Source of the DNA: CAWBOV01 sp963790525
Lineage (GTDB): Bacteria; Actinomycetota; Actinomycetes; Mycobacteriales; Jatrophihabitantaceae
DNA length: 64,000 nt
Assembly (NCBI GenBank): GCA_963790525.1
Contig: CAWBOV010000004.1
Location: 496,001 to 560,000 of the forward strand
Reading direction: 5' to 3'
The notes under the pieces were generated by a model that was given only the letters and a program-made list of their open reading frames with translations, did no database searches and was not told the DNA's origin. Both the position numbers and the translations under genes were made by a program. Position 1 is the stretch's first letter, and every line of letters starts with the position of its first letter. Positions 1 to 7,991 of this stretch are shown piece after piece.

Positions 1-1949
1 CCCTGCGCGCGGAGGGACTGCCGGTCGAGATCGTCGGGCTCGGCGGGTTGCTCACGACCCCGGAGGTGCTCGACGTGGTCTCCGTCCTGCAGGTCCTCGC
101 CGACGACTCGGCAGGTCCGGCCGTAGTGCGGCTGCTCACCGGGGCGCGCTGGCGCATCGGCCCCCGGGATCTGGCGGCACTCGACCGGCGGGCGCGCGAG
201 CTGGCCAATCCGTCACCGGGCGATGGCGCCGGGCCGGCGACCCGTGACCCCGGCAGTCTGGTCGAGGCGCTCGACGATCTCGGCGACCTGTCGCGGTACT
301 CCGCCGAGGGCGGGCGCCGGATGACGGAGTTCAGCCTGGAGCTGCGGCGGTTGCGGCGGCGCGTCTCGGCCCCGCTGCCCGACCTCGTGGCCGACGTCGA
401 GCGGACGATCGGTGTCGATGTCGAGGTGGCCGCTCGGGCGGACCGCGCCGAAGTCGGTCGCGCCCACCTGGACCGTTTCCTCGATGCCGCGGCCGGTTTC
501 GCCGCCGAGGCCGACGAGGCGACGCTGACGGCGTTCCTGGCGTTCCTGGCTGCCGCCGAGGAGGAGGAGAACGGCCTCGAGCCCGGCGAGATCGTGGTGG
601 AGAACGACCGGGTCCAGATCCTCACCGTGCACGGCGCCAAGGGGCTCGAGTGGGACATCGTGGCCGTCCCCGGTCTGGTCGATCAGGTCTTCCCCTCCGC
701 GGCCAAGGGCGCGGACTGGACACGGGCACGGCACCTGATCCCGTCGCCCCTGCGCGGTGATTCGGCCGATCTGCCGAGCCTGGACCCCGCCACCGCCCAG
801 GACCGCAAGGAGCTCGCGGGCATGATCAAGAGCGCGACCGGCCCCTCGCACGACTCGCAGGTGCGCGCGCAGCATCTGGTCGAGGAGCGTCGCCTGGCCT
901 ACGTGGCGTTCACGCGCGCCCGGCGCACCCTGCTCGTCAGCGGCTACGTGTGGGACTCGGCCAAGGAGGCGCGCCAGCCGTCGGCGTTCCTGGCAGAACT
1001 CGCCGCGGACGTGACGGGCGCGGTCCGGGTGGATCACTGGGCCGACGCCGCGGGTATCACCGAGAACCCCCGGCTGGCGCACGCTCGGACGGAGCGGTGG
1101 CCCTACGACCCGCTCGGTGCCCGTCGTCCTGCCGTGGAGTCCGGTGCCGCGCTCGTCCGCGCCGCGCTCGCCGCCGCCCCGGCGCCTACCCGTTCCCGAG
1201 CCGGCAGCGACCCGCTGCCCGGCCTGTTCGACGACGCCGCCGAACTCCGAGGCCAGTGGCGGCGGGATGTGGACACCCTGCTCGCCGAGCGCGAGCGACG
1301 CCGCCCCGGCCCGGTCCTCGACGTGGAGCTGCCGTCCCGGCTGTCGGTGTCCCAGCTCGTGACGCTGCGCGAGGACCCGGACGAGCTCGCACGCCGGCTG
1401 CGGCGACCCCTGCCCGCGCGGCCGGCTCCGCTCGCCCGGCGTGGCACCGCGTTCCATCTCTGGCTGGAGCGCAGGTGGGCCGGGCAGCAGCTGCTCGACG
1501 TGGACGAACTCCCGGGAGCCGCCGACGACGACGGTTCGGCCGATCTGGACGTCACGGAACTGCGGGAGGCGTTCCTGGCCAGCGCGTGGGCGGCCCGTAC
1601 GCCCACCGAGGTCGAGGTGCCGTTCGAGATGGTGCTCGACGGGGTGGTCGTCCGCGGCCGGATGGACGCGGTGTTCGCCGAGCCGGACGGCAGCTGGCTG
1701 GTCGTGGACTGGAAGACCGGCGCGGTGCCCCGCGGCGCCCGTGCCGCCGCGGCGGCCGTGCAGCTCGCGGCGTACCGACTCGCGTGGCAGCGGATCGTCA
1801 GCACCGATGCGCGGCCGGTCGCCGTCGAGTCCGTGGGCGCGGCGTTCCACTACATCCGTGCCGACGAGACCGTCCGCCCGCTCGACCTGCTCGACGAGGA
1901 CGGCCTCCGCGCACTCGTCACCGGCCGCGAGATACGGTCTGGGTCATGA
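1..1949 (+). CDS. adnB: AdnB-type helicase-nuclease subunit, 3' part only
   Basis: This is the C-terminal part of a UvrD/RecB-like helicase with a C-terminal nuclease; the frame is open through base 3, so the gene starts before the window. AdnAB resects double-strand breaks in actinobacteria in place of RecBCD. Seen here: a motif V-like segment (VHGAKGLEW, near base 630), a motif VI-like segment (YVAFTRAR, near 900), and a RecB-family PD-(D/E)XK nuclease from about 1435, with the GTAFH entry motif, GRMDAVF and the catalytic DWKTG near 1705. It shares an ATGA overlap with the next gene. The neighbours nudC, mrx1 and uvrD2 repeat the mycobacterial order, which favours AdnB over another UvrD paralogue. 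Confidence 0.88.
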   Translation, partial: LRAEGLPVEIVGLGGLLTTPEVLDVVSVLQVLADDSAGPAVVRLLTGARWRIGPRDLAALDRRARELANPSPGDGAGPATRDPGSLVEALDDLGDLSRYSAEGGRRMTEFSLELRRLRRRVSAPLPDLVADVERTIGVDVEVAARADRAEVGRAHLDRFLDAAAGFAAEADEATLTAFLAFLAAAEEEENGLEPGEIVVENDRVQILTVHGAKGLEWDIVAVPGLVDQVFPSAAKGADWTRARHLIPSPLRGDSADLPSLDPATAQDRKELAGMIKSATGPSHDSQVRAQHLVEERRLAYVAFTRARRTLLVSGYVWDSAKEARQPSAFLAELAADVTGAVRVDHWADAAGITENPRLAHARTERWPYDPLGARRPAVESGAALVRAALAAAPAPTRSRAGSDPLPGLFDDAAELRGQWRRDVDTLLAERERRRPGPVLDVELPSRLSVSQLVTLREDPDELARRLRRPLPARPAPLARRGTAFHLWLERRWAGQQLLDVDELPGAADDDGSADLDVTELREAFLASAWAARTPTEVEVPFEMVLDGVVVRGRMDAVFAEPDGSWLVVDWKTGAVPRGARAAAAAVQLAAYRLAWQRIVSTDARPVAVESVGAAFHYIRADETVRPLDLLDEDGLRALVTGREIRSGS

Positions 1950-3376
1950 CCGCCGAGATCACCGAACCCGTCCGGAGCTACGTCGAGGCTCACCGCGGCG
2001 ACCTGCTGGCCGACCTGGACGCGTTCCTGCGCATCCCCGGCATCAGCGCGCAGCCCGAGCGGCACGGCGATGTCGCACGCAGCGCGGAATGGCTCGCCGA
2101 GGCCCTGCGCAGCGCCGGATTCCCCACCGTCGAGATCTGGCAGGGGGCAGGGCTGCCCGCCGTCTACGCCGAATGGCCGGCCGGCGACGCGCAGGCATCG
2201 GGCGAGACCGCCACGGTGCTCGTCTACGGCCACCACGACGTCCAGCCGGTGGACCCGATCGAGCTCTGGCACACCGATCCGTTCGACCCGACGATGGACG
2301 GCGACGTGCTCCGCGCGCGAGGCGCCTCTGACGACAAGGGCCAGTTGCTCTTCCACCTCCTCGGCCTACGGGCGCATCTGGCCGCCACCGGGCGCACCAG
2401 CCCCGCGGTGACCCTCAAATTCCTCATCGAGGGCGAGGAGGAGTCAGGATCGCCGACCTTCCAGGCCCTGCTCGACGAGCACCGGGACCGCCTCGACTGC
2501 GACGTCGTCGTCATCACCGACACCGGCATGGTCTCCGCGGATCAGCCCAGCACGGTGACCGGAATGCGCGGCATGGTCAGCGCGCAGGTGGACTTCCACG
2601 GCCCCGACATCGACCTGCATTCCGGGGTGTTCGGCGGTGCGGTCCCCAACCCGCTGACCGCGATCGGCAGGCTCATCGGGGCCCTGCACGACGCTGAGGG
2701 ACGCGTGCAGATCCCCCGGTTCTACGACGCCGTGCTCACCCTCACCGACGACGAGCGGGCCCTGTTCAACGCCGTTCCCTTCGACGAGGCCGCCTTCCTG
2801 GAGCTGACGCAGTCGCGGGCTCTGGCCGGGGAGGCCGGCCAGTCGACTCTCGAGCGGATCGGCGCCCGCCCGACCGCCGAGGTCAACGGGATGTGGGGTG
2901 GCTACACCGGCGACGGCGGCAAGACGATCGTCCCGACCGACGCGCACGTGAAACTGTCCTTCCGTCTGGTCGCGGCGCAGGACCCCGCTGCGATCCGCGA
3001 CGGGGTCAGCGAGTTCATCGCGGCGCACACCCCGGCGGGCATCACCGCGCACGTCGAGTGGGAGGGCGAAGGCGTCTCACCGTGCTTGGTTCCCCTCGAC
3101 ACCGCCGCATACGGGGCCCTCACCCGCGCCATCTCCGCAGCCTTCGACGGCGCCGGTGTGCTCCCGACGCGCGAGGGCGGCAGCGGCCCGGAGGCGGCCA
3201 TCCAGCATACCCTCGGCGTCCCGCTCGTGTTCCTCGGCGTCGGCCTGCCGGACGACCAGATCCACGCGCCGAACGAGAAGGTCACCGTCTCGATGCTCTA
3301 CAAGGGGGCCGAGGCGGCCGCGCATCTGTGGTCGGAATTCGCCGCTCTGGGACGCTCCGGGTTGGCCGCGTCCTGA
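1946..3376 (+). CDS. M20 family dipeptidase
   Basis: Zinc-dependent cytosolic M20 peptidase of 476 residues, expected to cleave dipeptides or deacylate small amides. The di-zinc ligands are visible: H and D in YGHHDVQP near residue 95, D in GASDDKG near 130, the catalytic glutamate pair in EGEEESG near 163, and a late His in QIHAPNE near 438. The central lid domain (about 190-310) is present, so the protein looks complete. The ATG at 1946 overlaps the adnB stop as ATGA, which supports this start and translational coupling. The sequence does not tell the substrate. Confidence 0.9.
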   Translation: MTAEITEPVRSYVEAHRGDLLADLDAFLRIPGISAQPERHGDVARSAEWLAEALRSAGFPTVEIWQGAGLPAVYAEWPAGDAQASGETATVLVYGHHDVQPVDPIELWHTDPFDPTMDGDVLRARGASDDKGQLLFHLLGLRAHLAATGRTSPAVTLKFLIEGEEESGSPTFQALLDEHRDRLDCDVVVITDTGMVSADQPSTVTGMRGMVSAQVDFHGPDIDLHSGVFGGAVPNPLTAIGRLIGALHDAEGRVQIPRFYDAVLTLTDDERALFNAVPFDEAAFLELTQSRALAGEAGQSTLERIGARPTAEVNGMWGGYTGDGGKTIVPTDAHVKLSFRLVAAQDPAAIRDGVSEFIAAHTPAGITAHVEWEGEGVSPCLVPLDTAAYGALTRAISAAFDGAGVLPTREGGSGPEAAIQHTLGVPLVFLGVGLPDDQIHAPNEKVTVSMLYKGAEAAAHLWSEFAALGRSGLAAS

Positions 3377-3407
3377 GCTGAGCACCTTGCCGCATAGGGT
3401 GGTGGGC

Positions 3408-4715
3408 ATGCCCTCTGTGCGTCTGCCCGGCCTGCACCATGAGATCACCCACGCCGTCCTGCCCAACGGCCTGCGCGTCGTGCTGGCTCCCGACCGGTCC
3501 GCGCCGGTGGTCGGGGTCGCCGTGCTCTACGACGTCGGGTTCCGGTCCGAGCCCGAGGGGCGCACGGGATTCGCCCACCTCTTCGAACATCTGATGTTCC
3601 AGGGCTCGGCGACGCTGGGCAAGATGGAGCACCCTCGGTACGTCCAGTCCTCCGGGGGAGTGTTCAACGGCAGCACCCACTTCGACTACACCGACTACTT
3701 CGAGGCGCTGCCGTCCAACGCCCTCGAGCGCGGGCTGTTCCTGGAGGCCGACCGGATGGCCTCGCCGCGGCTGACCGAGGAGAACCTCGCCAACCAGATC
3801 GCGGTGGTGAAGGAAGAGATCCGCGTCAACGTGATGAACCGTCCATACGGCGGCTTCCCGTGGATCGAGCTGCCCGGCGTCATGTTCGACAGCTTCGCCA
3901 ACTCGCACAACGGCTACGGCGGCTTCGTCGACCTGGAAGCGGCGACGATCGACGACGCCGCGGGTTTCTTCAAGCGGTACTACGCACCGACCAACGCGGT
4001 GCTGGCCGTCGGCGGCGACCTGGACATCGACACGACCATGGAGCTGATCGAGCGGCACTTCTCCCGCGTGAAGAGGCGGGCCAAGCCCAAGCGCCCTGAC
4101 TTCGGCGAACCGCCGATCACCTCGGAACGGAGGGCGACCGTCATCGATCGCCACGCTCCGATGCCCGCGGTTGCGGTGGGCTACCGCCTGCCCGACCCGG
4201 TGGGGCTGAGCGCGTCCTACCTGGCCTACGTGCTGCTCGCCGAGCTGCTGTCCGACGGTGACGCGTCCCGCCTGCAGCGACGCCTCGTGCAGCGCGACGG
4301 GCTCGTCACCGACATCAGCGCCTACGTCGGCGAGTTCGGGGATCCCTTCGACGAGCGAGACCCCACCGCGATGACGCTGACCGCCCACTACCCCGAGCGC
4401 GGTTCGCTCGAGGCCGTGCTCGCGGCCATCGACGAGGAACTGGACCGCGTCGCCACGTCCGGCCTCGAGCCCGGTGAGCTGGACCGGGTGCGGGTGCGCA
4501 TGGTCGCGTCGCTGTTCCGCGAACTCGACTCCGTGCTGAATCGCACGCTGTCCTTCGCCAAATTCGAGCTGATCTTCGGCGCTGCCGAGACGGTCCAGGA
4601 ACTGCCCGCACGCTTCGCCGCGGTCACCGAAGCCGACGTCCGCGCCGCCGCTGCGCAGTTGTTGCCGCACACGAGAACCGTGCTCGAACTAGTCCCCGGA
4701 GGAATCGAGAAATGA
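3408..4715 (+). CDS. M16 family zinc peptidase, catalytic subunit
   Basis: Insulinase/processing-peptidase family protein of 435 residues. The inverted zinc motif HLFEH is at residues 57-61, and the distal glutamate lies in the helix VVKEEI about 75 residues later. Both M16 halves are present. It overlaps the next M16 gene as ATGA. That partner lacks the zinc motif, so the two probably form a heterodimer like bacterial and mitochondrial processing peptidases. A TAGGGT hexamer at 3395-3400 lies 7 bases before the ATG, so the message may be leaderless. The physiological substrate is unknown; no signal peptide is visible, so it is probably cytosolic. Confidence 0.92.
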   Translation: MPSVRLPGLHHEITHAVLPNGLRVVLAPDRSAPVVGVAVLYDVGFRSEPEGRTGFAHLFEHLMFQGSATLGKMEHPRYVQSSGGVFNGSTHFDYTDYFEALPSNALERGLFLEADRMASPRLTEENLANQIAVVKEEIRVNVMNRPYGGFPWIELPGVMFDSFANSHNGYGGFVDLEAATIDDAAGFFKRYYAPTNAVLAVGGDLDIDTTMELIERHFSRVKRRAKPKRPDFGEPPITSERRATVIDRHAPMPAVAVGYRLPDPVGLSASYLAYVLLAELLSDGDASRLQRRLVQRDGLVTDISAYVGEFGDPFDERDPTAMTLTAHYPERGSLEAVLAAIDEELDRVATSGLEPGELDRVRVRMVASLFRELDSVLNRTLSFAKFELIFGAAETVQELPARFAAVTEADVRAAAAQLLPHTRTVLELVPGGIEK

Positions 4716-6034
4716 CCGCGCTGACGGTTCCCGGCCTGGGCCCCACGCCACGGCTGAAGCGGGTGACGTCCGCGGAGCGCACGCTCGCCTCCGGACTCCG
4801 CGTCCTGGTCGTCCGGCGCGCCGGCGTCCCGCTGTTCGAGCTGCGCCTGCGCGTGCCCCTGCAGAGCGCCAAGCCGGCCCACTCGGCCCGCGCGGAACTG
4901 CTGGCCGATGCCATCCTCGCGGGGACGCCCGACCGCGACCGCACGACGATCGCGTCCGACGTCCAGTCCTTCGGCGGATCCCTGTCAGCGTCGGTCGATT
5001 CCGATCGCCTCCTGATCGCCGGGTCAGCACTGGCCACCCGGCTGCCCGACGTCCTGTCCCTTCTCAACGAGGTGCTGACCTCGGCCACCTATCCGGCCGC
5101 CGAGGTTTCACGCGAGAGGGAGCGCCTCATCGAGCGCCTGACCATCGCCCGATCACAAGCCGGGGTTGTAGCTCATGAGGCACTGAGCCGGCGACTCTGG
5201 GGGGACCACCCGTACACCCGCGACATGCCCGATGCCGACGAGGTCGCGGCCGCGACCGCAGCCCAGGTCAGGCGGCTGCACGCCGACCGGGTGCGCCCGC
5301 ACGGCGCGACACTCGTGCTGGTCGGGGATCTCTCCCCGCAGCGCGCGCTGGACGTCGTCGAGGCGGCACTGAGCGGGTGGGCCGGTTCGCCCCCCGGCGC
5401 GCCGATGCCCGTGCTGCCGGAGCTCGTGCCCGGGCCGCTCGTGCTGCTCGACCGCCCCGGTTCGGTGCAGTCGGCCATCCGCATCGGTGGCACCGCCGTG
5501 CCGCGCACGCACCCTGATGCCGCCGCCCTGGGCCTGGCGAACCTCATCTTCGGTGGCTACTTCTCCTCACGCTGGGTGGAGAACATCCGGGAGGACAAGG
5601 GCTACACGTACTCGCCGCGCAGCTCGGTGGAACACCGGGTCCTGGGGTCGACGTTCACCGCGGCTGCCGACGTGGCGACCGAGGTGACGGGTCCGGCACT
5701 CCTGGAGACCGCCTACGAGCTCGGGCGCATCGCCTCCCTGCCCGTCTCCGACACCGAGGTCGACGACGTCCGGCAGTACGCCATCGGGACGCTGGCCCTG
5801 TCGATCGCGACCCAGTCCGGCCTGGCCTCGACGCTGTCCAGCCTGGCCGGCGTGGGCCTCGGTCTCGACTGGCTGGCCGAACAGCCGGTGCGCCTGGCCG
5901 CCGTGCGCACCGAGCACGTCAGCGCCGCGGCGACCGCCTACCTCGCCCCGGCGCACCTCGTGACCGTCGTGGTCGGCGACGCCGCGGTGATCGCCGAGCC
6001 GCTGTCCGCGCTGACCTCGTACGTGACCGCCTGA
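4712..6034 (+). CDS. M16 family peptidase-like protein, non-catalytic subunit
   Basis: A 440-residue M16 fold protein immediately downstream of the catalytic M16 gene and overlapping it by four bases. The region where HXXEH should be reads RAELLADAILAG, so the zinc ligands are absent. The C-terminal half keeps the conserved RWVENIREDKGYTYSP loop (near residue 290), which in processing peptidases belongs to the glycine-rich substrate-guiding element. From family knowledge such proteins pair with the HXXEH subunit to close the proteolytic chamber. It ends 7 bases before nudC, so the run from adnB to nudC may be one transcription unit. Confidence 0.9.
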   Translation: MTALTVPGLGPTPRLKRVTSAERTLASGLRVLVVRRAGVPLFELRLRVPLQSAKPAHSARAELLADAILAGTPDRDRTTIASDVQSFGGSLSASVDSDRLLIAGSALATRLPDVLSLLNEVLTSATYPAAEVSRERERLIERLTIARSQAGVVAHEALSRRLWGDHPYTRDMPDADEVAAATAAQVRRLHADRVRPHGATLVLVGDLSPQRALDVVEAALSGWAGSPPGAPMPVLPELVPGPLVLLDRPGSVQSAIRIGGTAVPRTHPDAAALGLANLIFGGYFSSRWVENIREDKGYTYSPRSSVEHRVLGSTFTAAADVATEVTGPALLETAYELGRIASLPVSDTEVDDVRQYAIGTLALSIATQSGLASTLSSLAGVGLGLDWLAEQPVRLAAVRTEHVSAAATAYLAPAHLVTVVVGDAAVIAEPLSALTSYVTA

Positions 6035-6041
6035 TCCGGCC

Positions 6042-6968
6042 GTGAGCGCCTCGCGTCCGCCGATCCTGTCCCGTTCGGCACACGACCGCTCGGCGCACCG
6101 CCGCTCCGACACGGAATGGCTGGCGGCGGCGTGGGCCGACGCGCTGGTGCTGCAGGTCGATCCCACCGGGGCGGTGCCGACGCGAGCCGGGAGCGATCGG
6201 GTCGAGCTCGCCTACGTGGGGACCGACGAGGTCGATCAGCTGGCCGAGCGGACCTTTCTGGGCGAGTACGAAGGGGGTGCGTATTTCAGCGTCCCGGTCG
6301 GCGTCCAGGACGGGTGGAGCGGGCTGCGCCAGCTCGGCGGCGCGCTGAGTGAACTCGACGGCGGCCTGCTGACTGCGGCGACAGCGCTGACCCAGTGGCA
6401 TCGGCTCCATCCCCGCTGTCCCCGCTGCGGTGCGCCGACCCACCCGGTCAGTGCGGGATGGGCCCGGCAGTGCCCCGTCGACGACAGCCTCCACTTCCCG
6501 CGCACGGACCCGGCGGTGATCATGCTGATCCACGACGGGGCCGATCGCGTCGTCCTCGGGCGCCAGGCGAGCTGGCCCGCCGGCCGGTTCTCGATCCTCG
6601 CGGGCTTCGTCGAGGCGGGGGAGTCCGCCGAGGCCGCCGTCGTGCGCGAGGTGCGCGAGGAGGTGGGTATCGACATCACCGACGTCGAGTACCACTCCAG
6701 CCAGCCCTGGCCGTTTCCCGCGTCCCTGATGCTCGGCTTCACCGCACGCGTCACCGGTGACGCGACCCTGCGCCCCGAGGACGACGAACTGGCCGAGGCC
6801 GCCTGGTTCACCCGTGAGGAGATCGCCGCGGCCACGACGTGGGGCGACGACCCGCTGGGGGCACTTCCCGAGGTGGGATCGGTCGAGGCGTCGGGTCCGC
6901 GCCTGCGCGCGCTACCGGGGTCGATCTCGATCGCGCGGCAGCTGCTCGATTCGTGGGTGGCCGGCTGA
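6042..6968 (+). CDS. nudC: NAD(H) pyrophosphatase (NudC)
   Basis: Nudix hydrolase of 308 residues that cleaves NADH/NAD to NMN(H) and AMP; the family also removes NAD caps from RNA. The Nudix box G-x5-E-x7-REVREEVGI spans residues 188-210. The NADH-pyrophosphatase signature SQPWPFP is at 220-226, which separates it from other Nudix families. A zinc ribbon precedes the Nudix domain (C126, C129, C144), but the expected fourth ligand, the second Cys of the distal CxxC, is Asp147. The start is GTG at 6042. It is convergent with the kinase-like gene, with only 3 bases between the stop codons. Confidence 0.93.
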   Translation: MSASRPPILSRSAHDRSAHRRSDTEWLAAAWADALVLQVDPTGAVPTRAGSDRVELAYVGTDEVDQLAERTFLGEYEGGAYFSVPVGVQDGWSGLRQLGGALSELDGGLLTAATALTQWHRLHPRCPRCGAPTHPVSAGWARQCPVDDSLHFPRTDPAVIMLIHDGADRVVLGRQASWPAGRFSILAGFVEAGESAEAAVVREVREEVGIDITDVEYHSSQPWPFPASLMLGFTARVTGDATLRPEDDELAEAAWFTREEIAAATTWGDDPLGALPEVGSVEASGPRLRALPGSISIARQLLDSWVAG

Positions 6969-6971
6969 GCG

Positions 6972-7532
6972 CTACCGCGTGTCCCGGACAGCCATGGCGG
7001 GGTGGTTGGGATCGTTGACCCGCACCACCACGTCGGCGACAGCGCCCGGGTCGACCTCGGCGTCATAGCGCTCGAGAGCGGGGAGGGTCCAGGCCCACTC
7101 CGGGGGAGTGCGCCTGGCGCGGGCGGGGGCGTCCATCTGCAGATGGACGCTCAGCTCGGCCGGCAGCCCCTGGCCGAGGAGCAGGTCCCCGGAGACGAGC
7201 AGCACCAGGTCGGCCGGCGCGTGCTCGTACGCCGCGCGAGTGGCACGGTTGGTCGCGGGATCGCGCAGGGTCGGCAGGTAGCGAGCGTCCTGCACGAGGG
7301 CGTCGAGGACCTCACGCCGGAGCGCCGGGGCGTCGAGCCAGCCCTGGTAGTAGGCGTCCAGATCGGTGTGCCCGAACTCCAGGCGGACGGATGCGTCCCG
7401 CCAGAAGTCCGAGGCAGCGAGGTGCACGCTCGGCCTGCCGCGATCCCGCAGGCGCGCAGCAACCGCGCACCCCAGGGTCGCCGGATCCGCGGCGAGCGGT
7501 CCGTCGACGAGCACACGGACGACGCCGCTCAT
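6972..7532 (-). CDS. Uridine-kinase-like protein with degenerate P-loop
   Basis: Resembles the actinobacterial uridine kinase-like P-loop family. Diagnostic segments are EFGHTDLDAYYQGWLD, the YLPTLRDPATNRATR region, a DLVLLVSG strand and the C-terminal DVVVRVNDPNHPA. The Walker A position, normally DGPSGAGKT, reads DGPLAADPATLG and lacks GKS/T, so ATP binding by the usual mode is doubtful. The start is uncertain: I give the first ATG (186 residues). Homology-like sequence continues upstream to about 7607, where a CTG overlaps the mrx1 stop codon but no ATG, GTG or TTG is in frame. It follows mrx1 on the same strand and is probably cotranscribed. Confidence 0.72.
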   Translation of the reverse strand: MSGVVRVLVDGPLAADPATLGCAVAARLRDRGRPSVHLAASDFWRDASVRLEFGHTDLDAYYQGWLDAPALRREVLDALVQDARYLPTLRDPATNRATRAAYEHAPADLVLLVSGDLLLGQGLPAELSVHLQMDAPARARRTPPEWAWTLPALERYDAEVDPGAVADVVVRVNDPNHPAMAVRDTR

Positions 7533-7603
7533 CCCACCCAGCCGGTCGGCGAGCGCGTCGACAAGAGCCTCCGGGCTGAGCGGGAGGTAGCGGACGGGCG
7601 CGG

Positions 7604-7843
7604 TCAGGACGCCTTGGCCAGCTGCTCTTTGACCTCGCCGATGCTCGGGTTGGTCAACGCGGTTCCGTCGCCGAACACCAGCGTCGGGACGGTCCGGTTG
7701 CCGCCGTTCGCGGCCATGACCAGATCGGCGGCCGCCGGGTCCTCCTCGATGTTCACCTCGGCGAACTCGATGCCTTCGCTCTGCATGCTGCGCTTGAGAC
7801 GCTTGCAGTAGCCACACCAGGTGGTGCTGTACATGGTGACCAT
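7604..7843 (-). CDS. mrx1: Mycoredoxin (glutaredoxin-like)
   Basis: Small glutaredoxin-fold oxidoreductase of 79 residues. The CGYC redox motif is at residues 10-13 after a short beta strand (MVTMYSTTW), and the cis-proline TVPTLV motif is near residue 53. In actinobacteria Mrx1 uses mycothiol to reduce mixed disulfides, so its presence implies a mycothiol producer. The start at 7843 places the redox motif where the family has it; an alternative ATG at 7834 would remove three residues of the first strand. It is divergent from uvrD2, as in mycobacteria, with 148 bases between. Confidence 0.92.
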   Translation of the reverse strand: MVTMYSTTWCGYCKRLKRSMQSEGIEFAEVNIEEDPAAADLVMAANGGNRTVPTLVFGDGTALTNPSIGEVKEQLAKAS

Positions 7844-7991
7844 CGCGGTTCGGGACTCCTCGGGTGCTCGTCGGTGACAGGACGCTATCGGTGCGTTCCC
7901 AGGCGCAACAACGGCACCCGGCGATGACTTCCCGCCCACAGTTGACGAGATCGGTGCGCGTGTCGTCGGTGCCCAGTGACAGGATCGCAGG

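Noticed and set aside
213..1850. A 545-codon reverse frame opposite adnB
   Set aside because: The plus strand carries clear helicase and nuclease motifs; the reverse frame has no recognisable domain.
7860..7990. SigH-type promoter for mrx1
   Set aside because: GGGAAC is present on the reverse strand, but no GTT lies at the required 16-20 base spacing.
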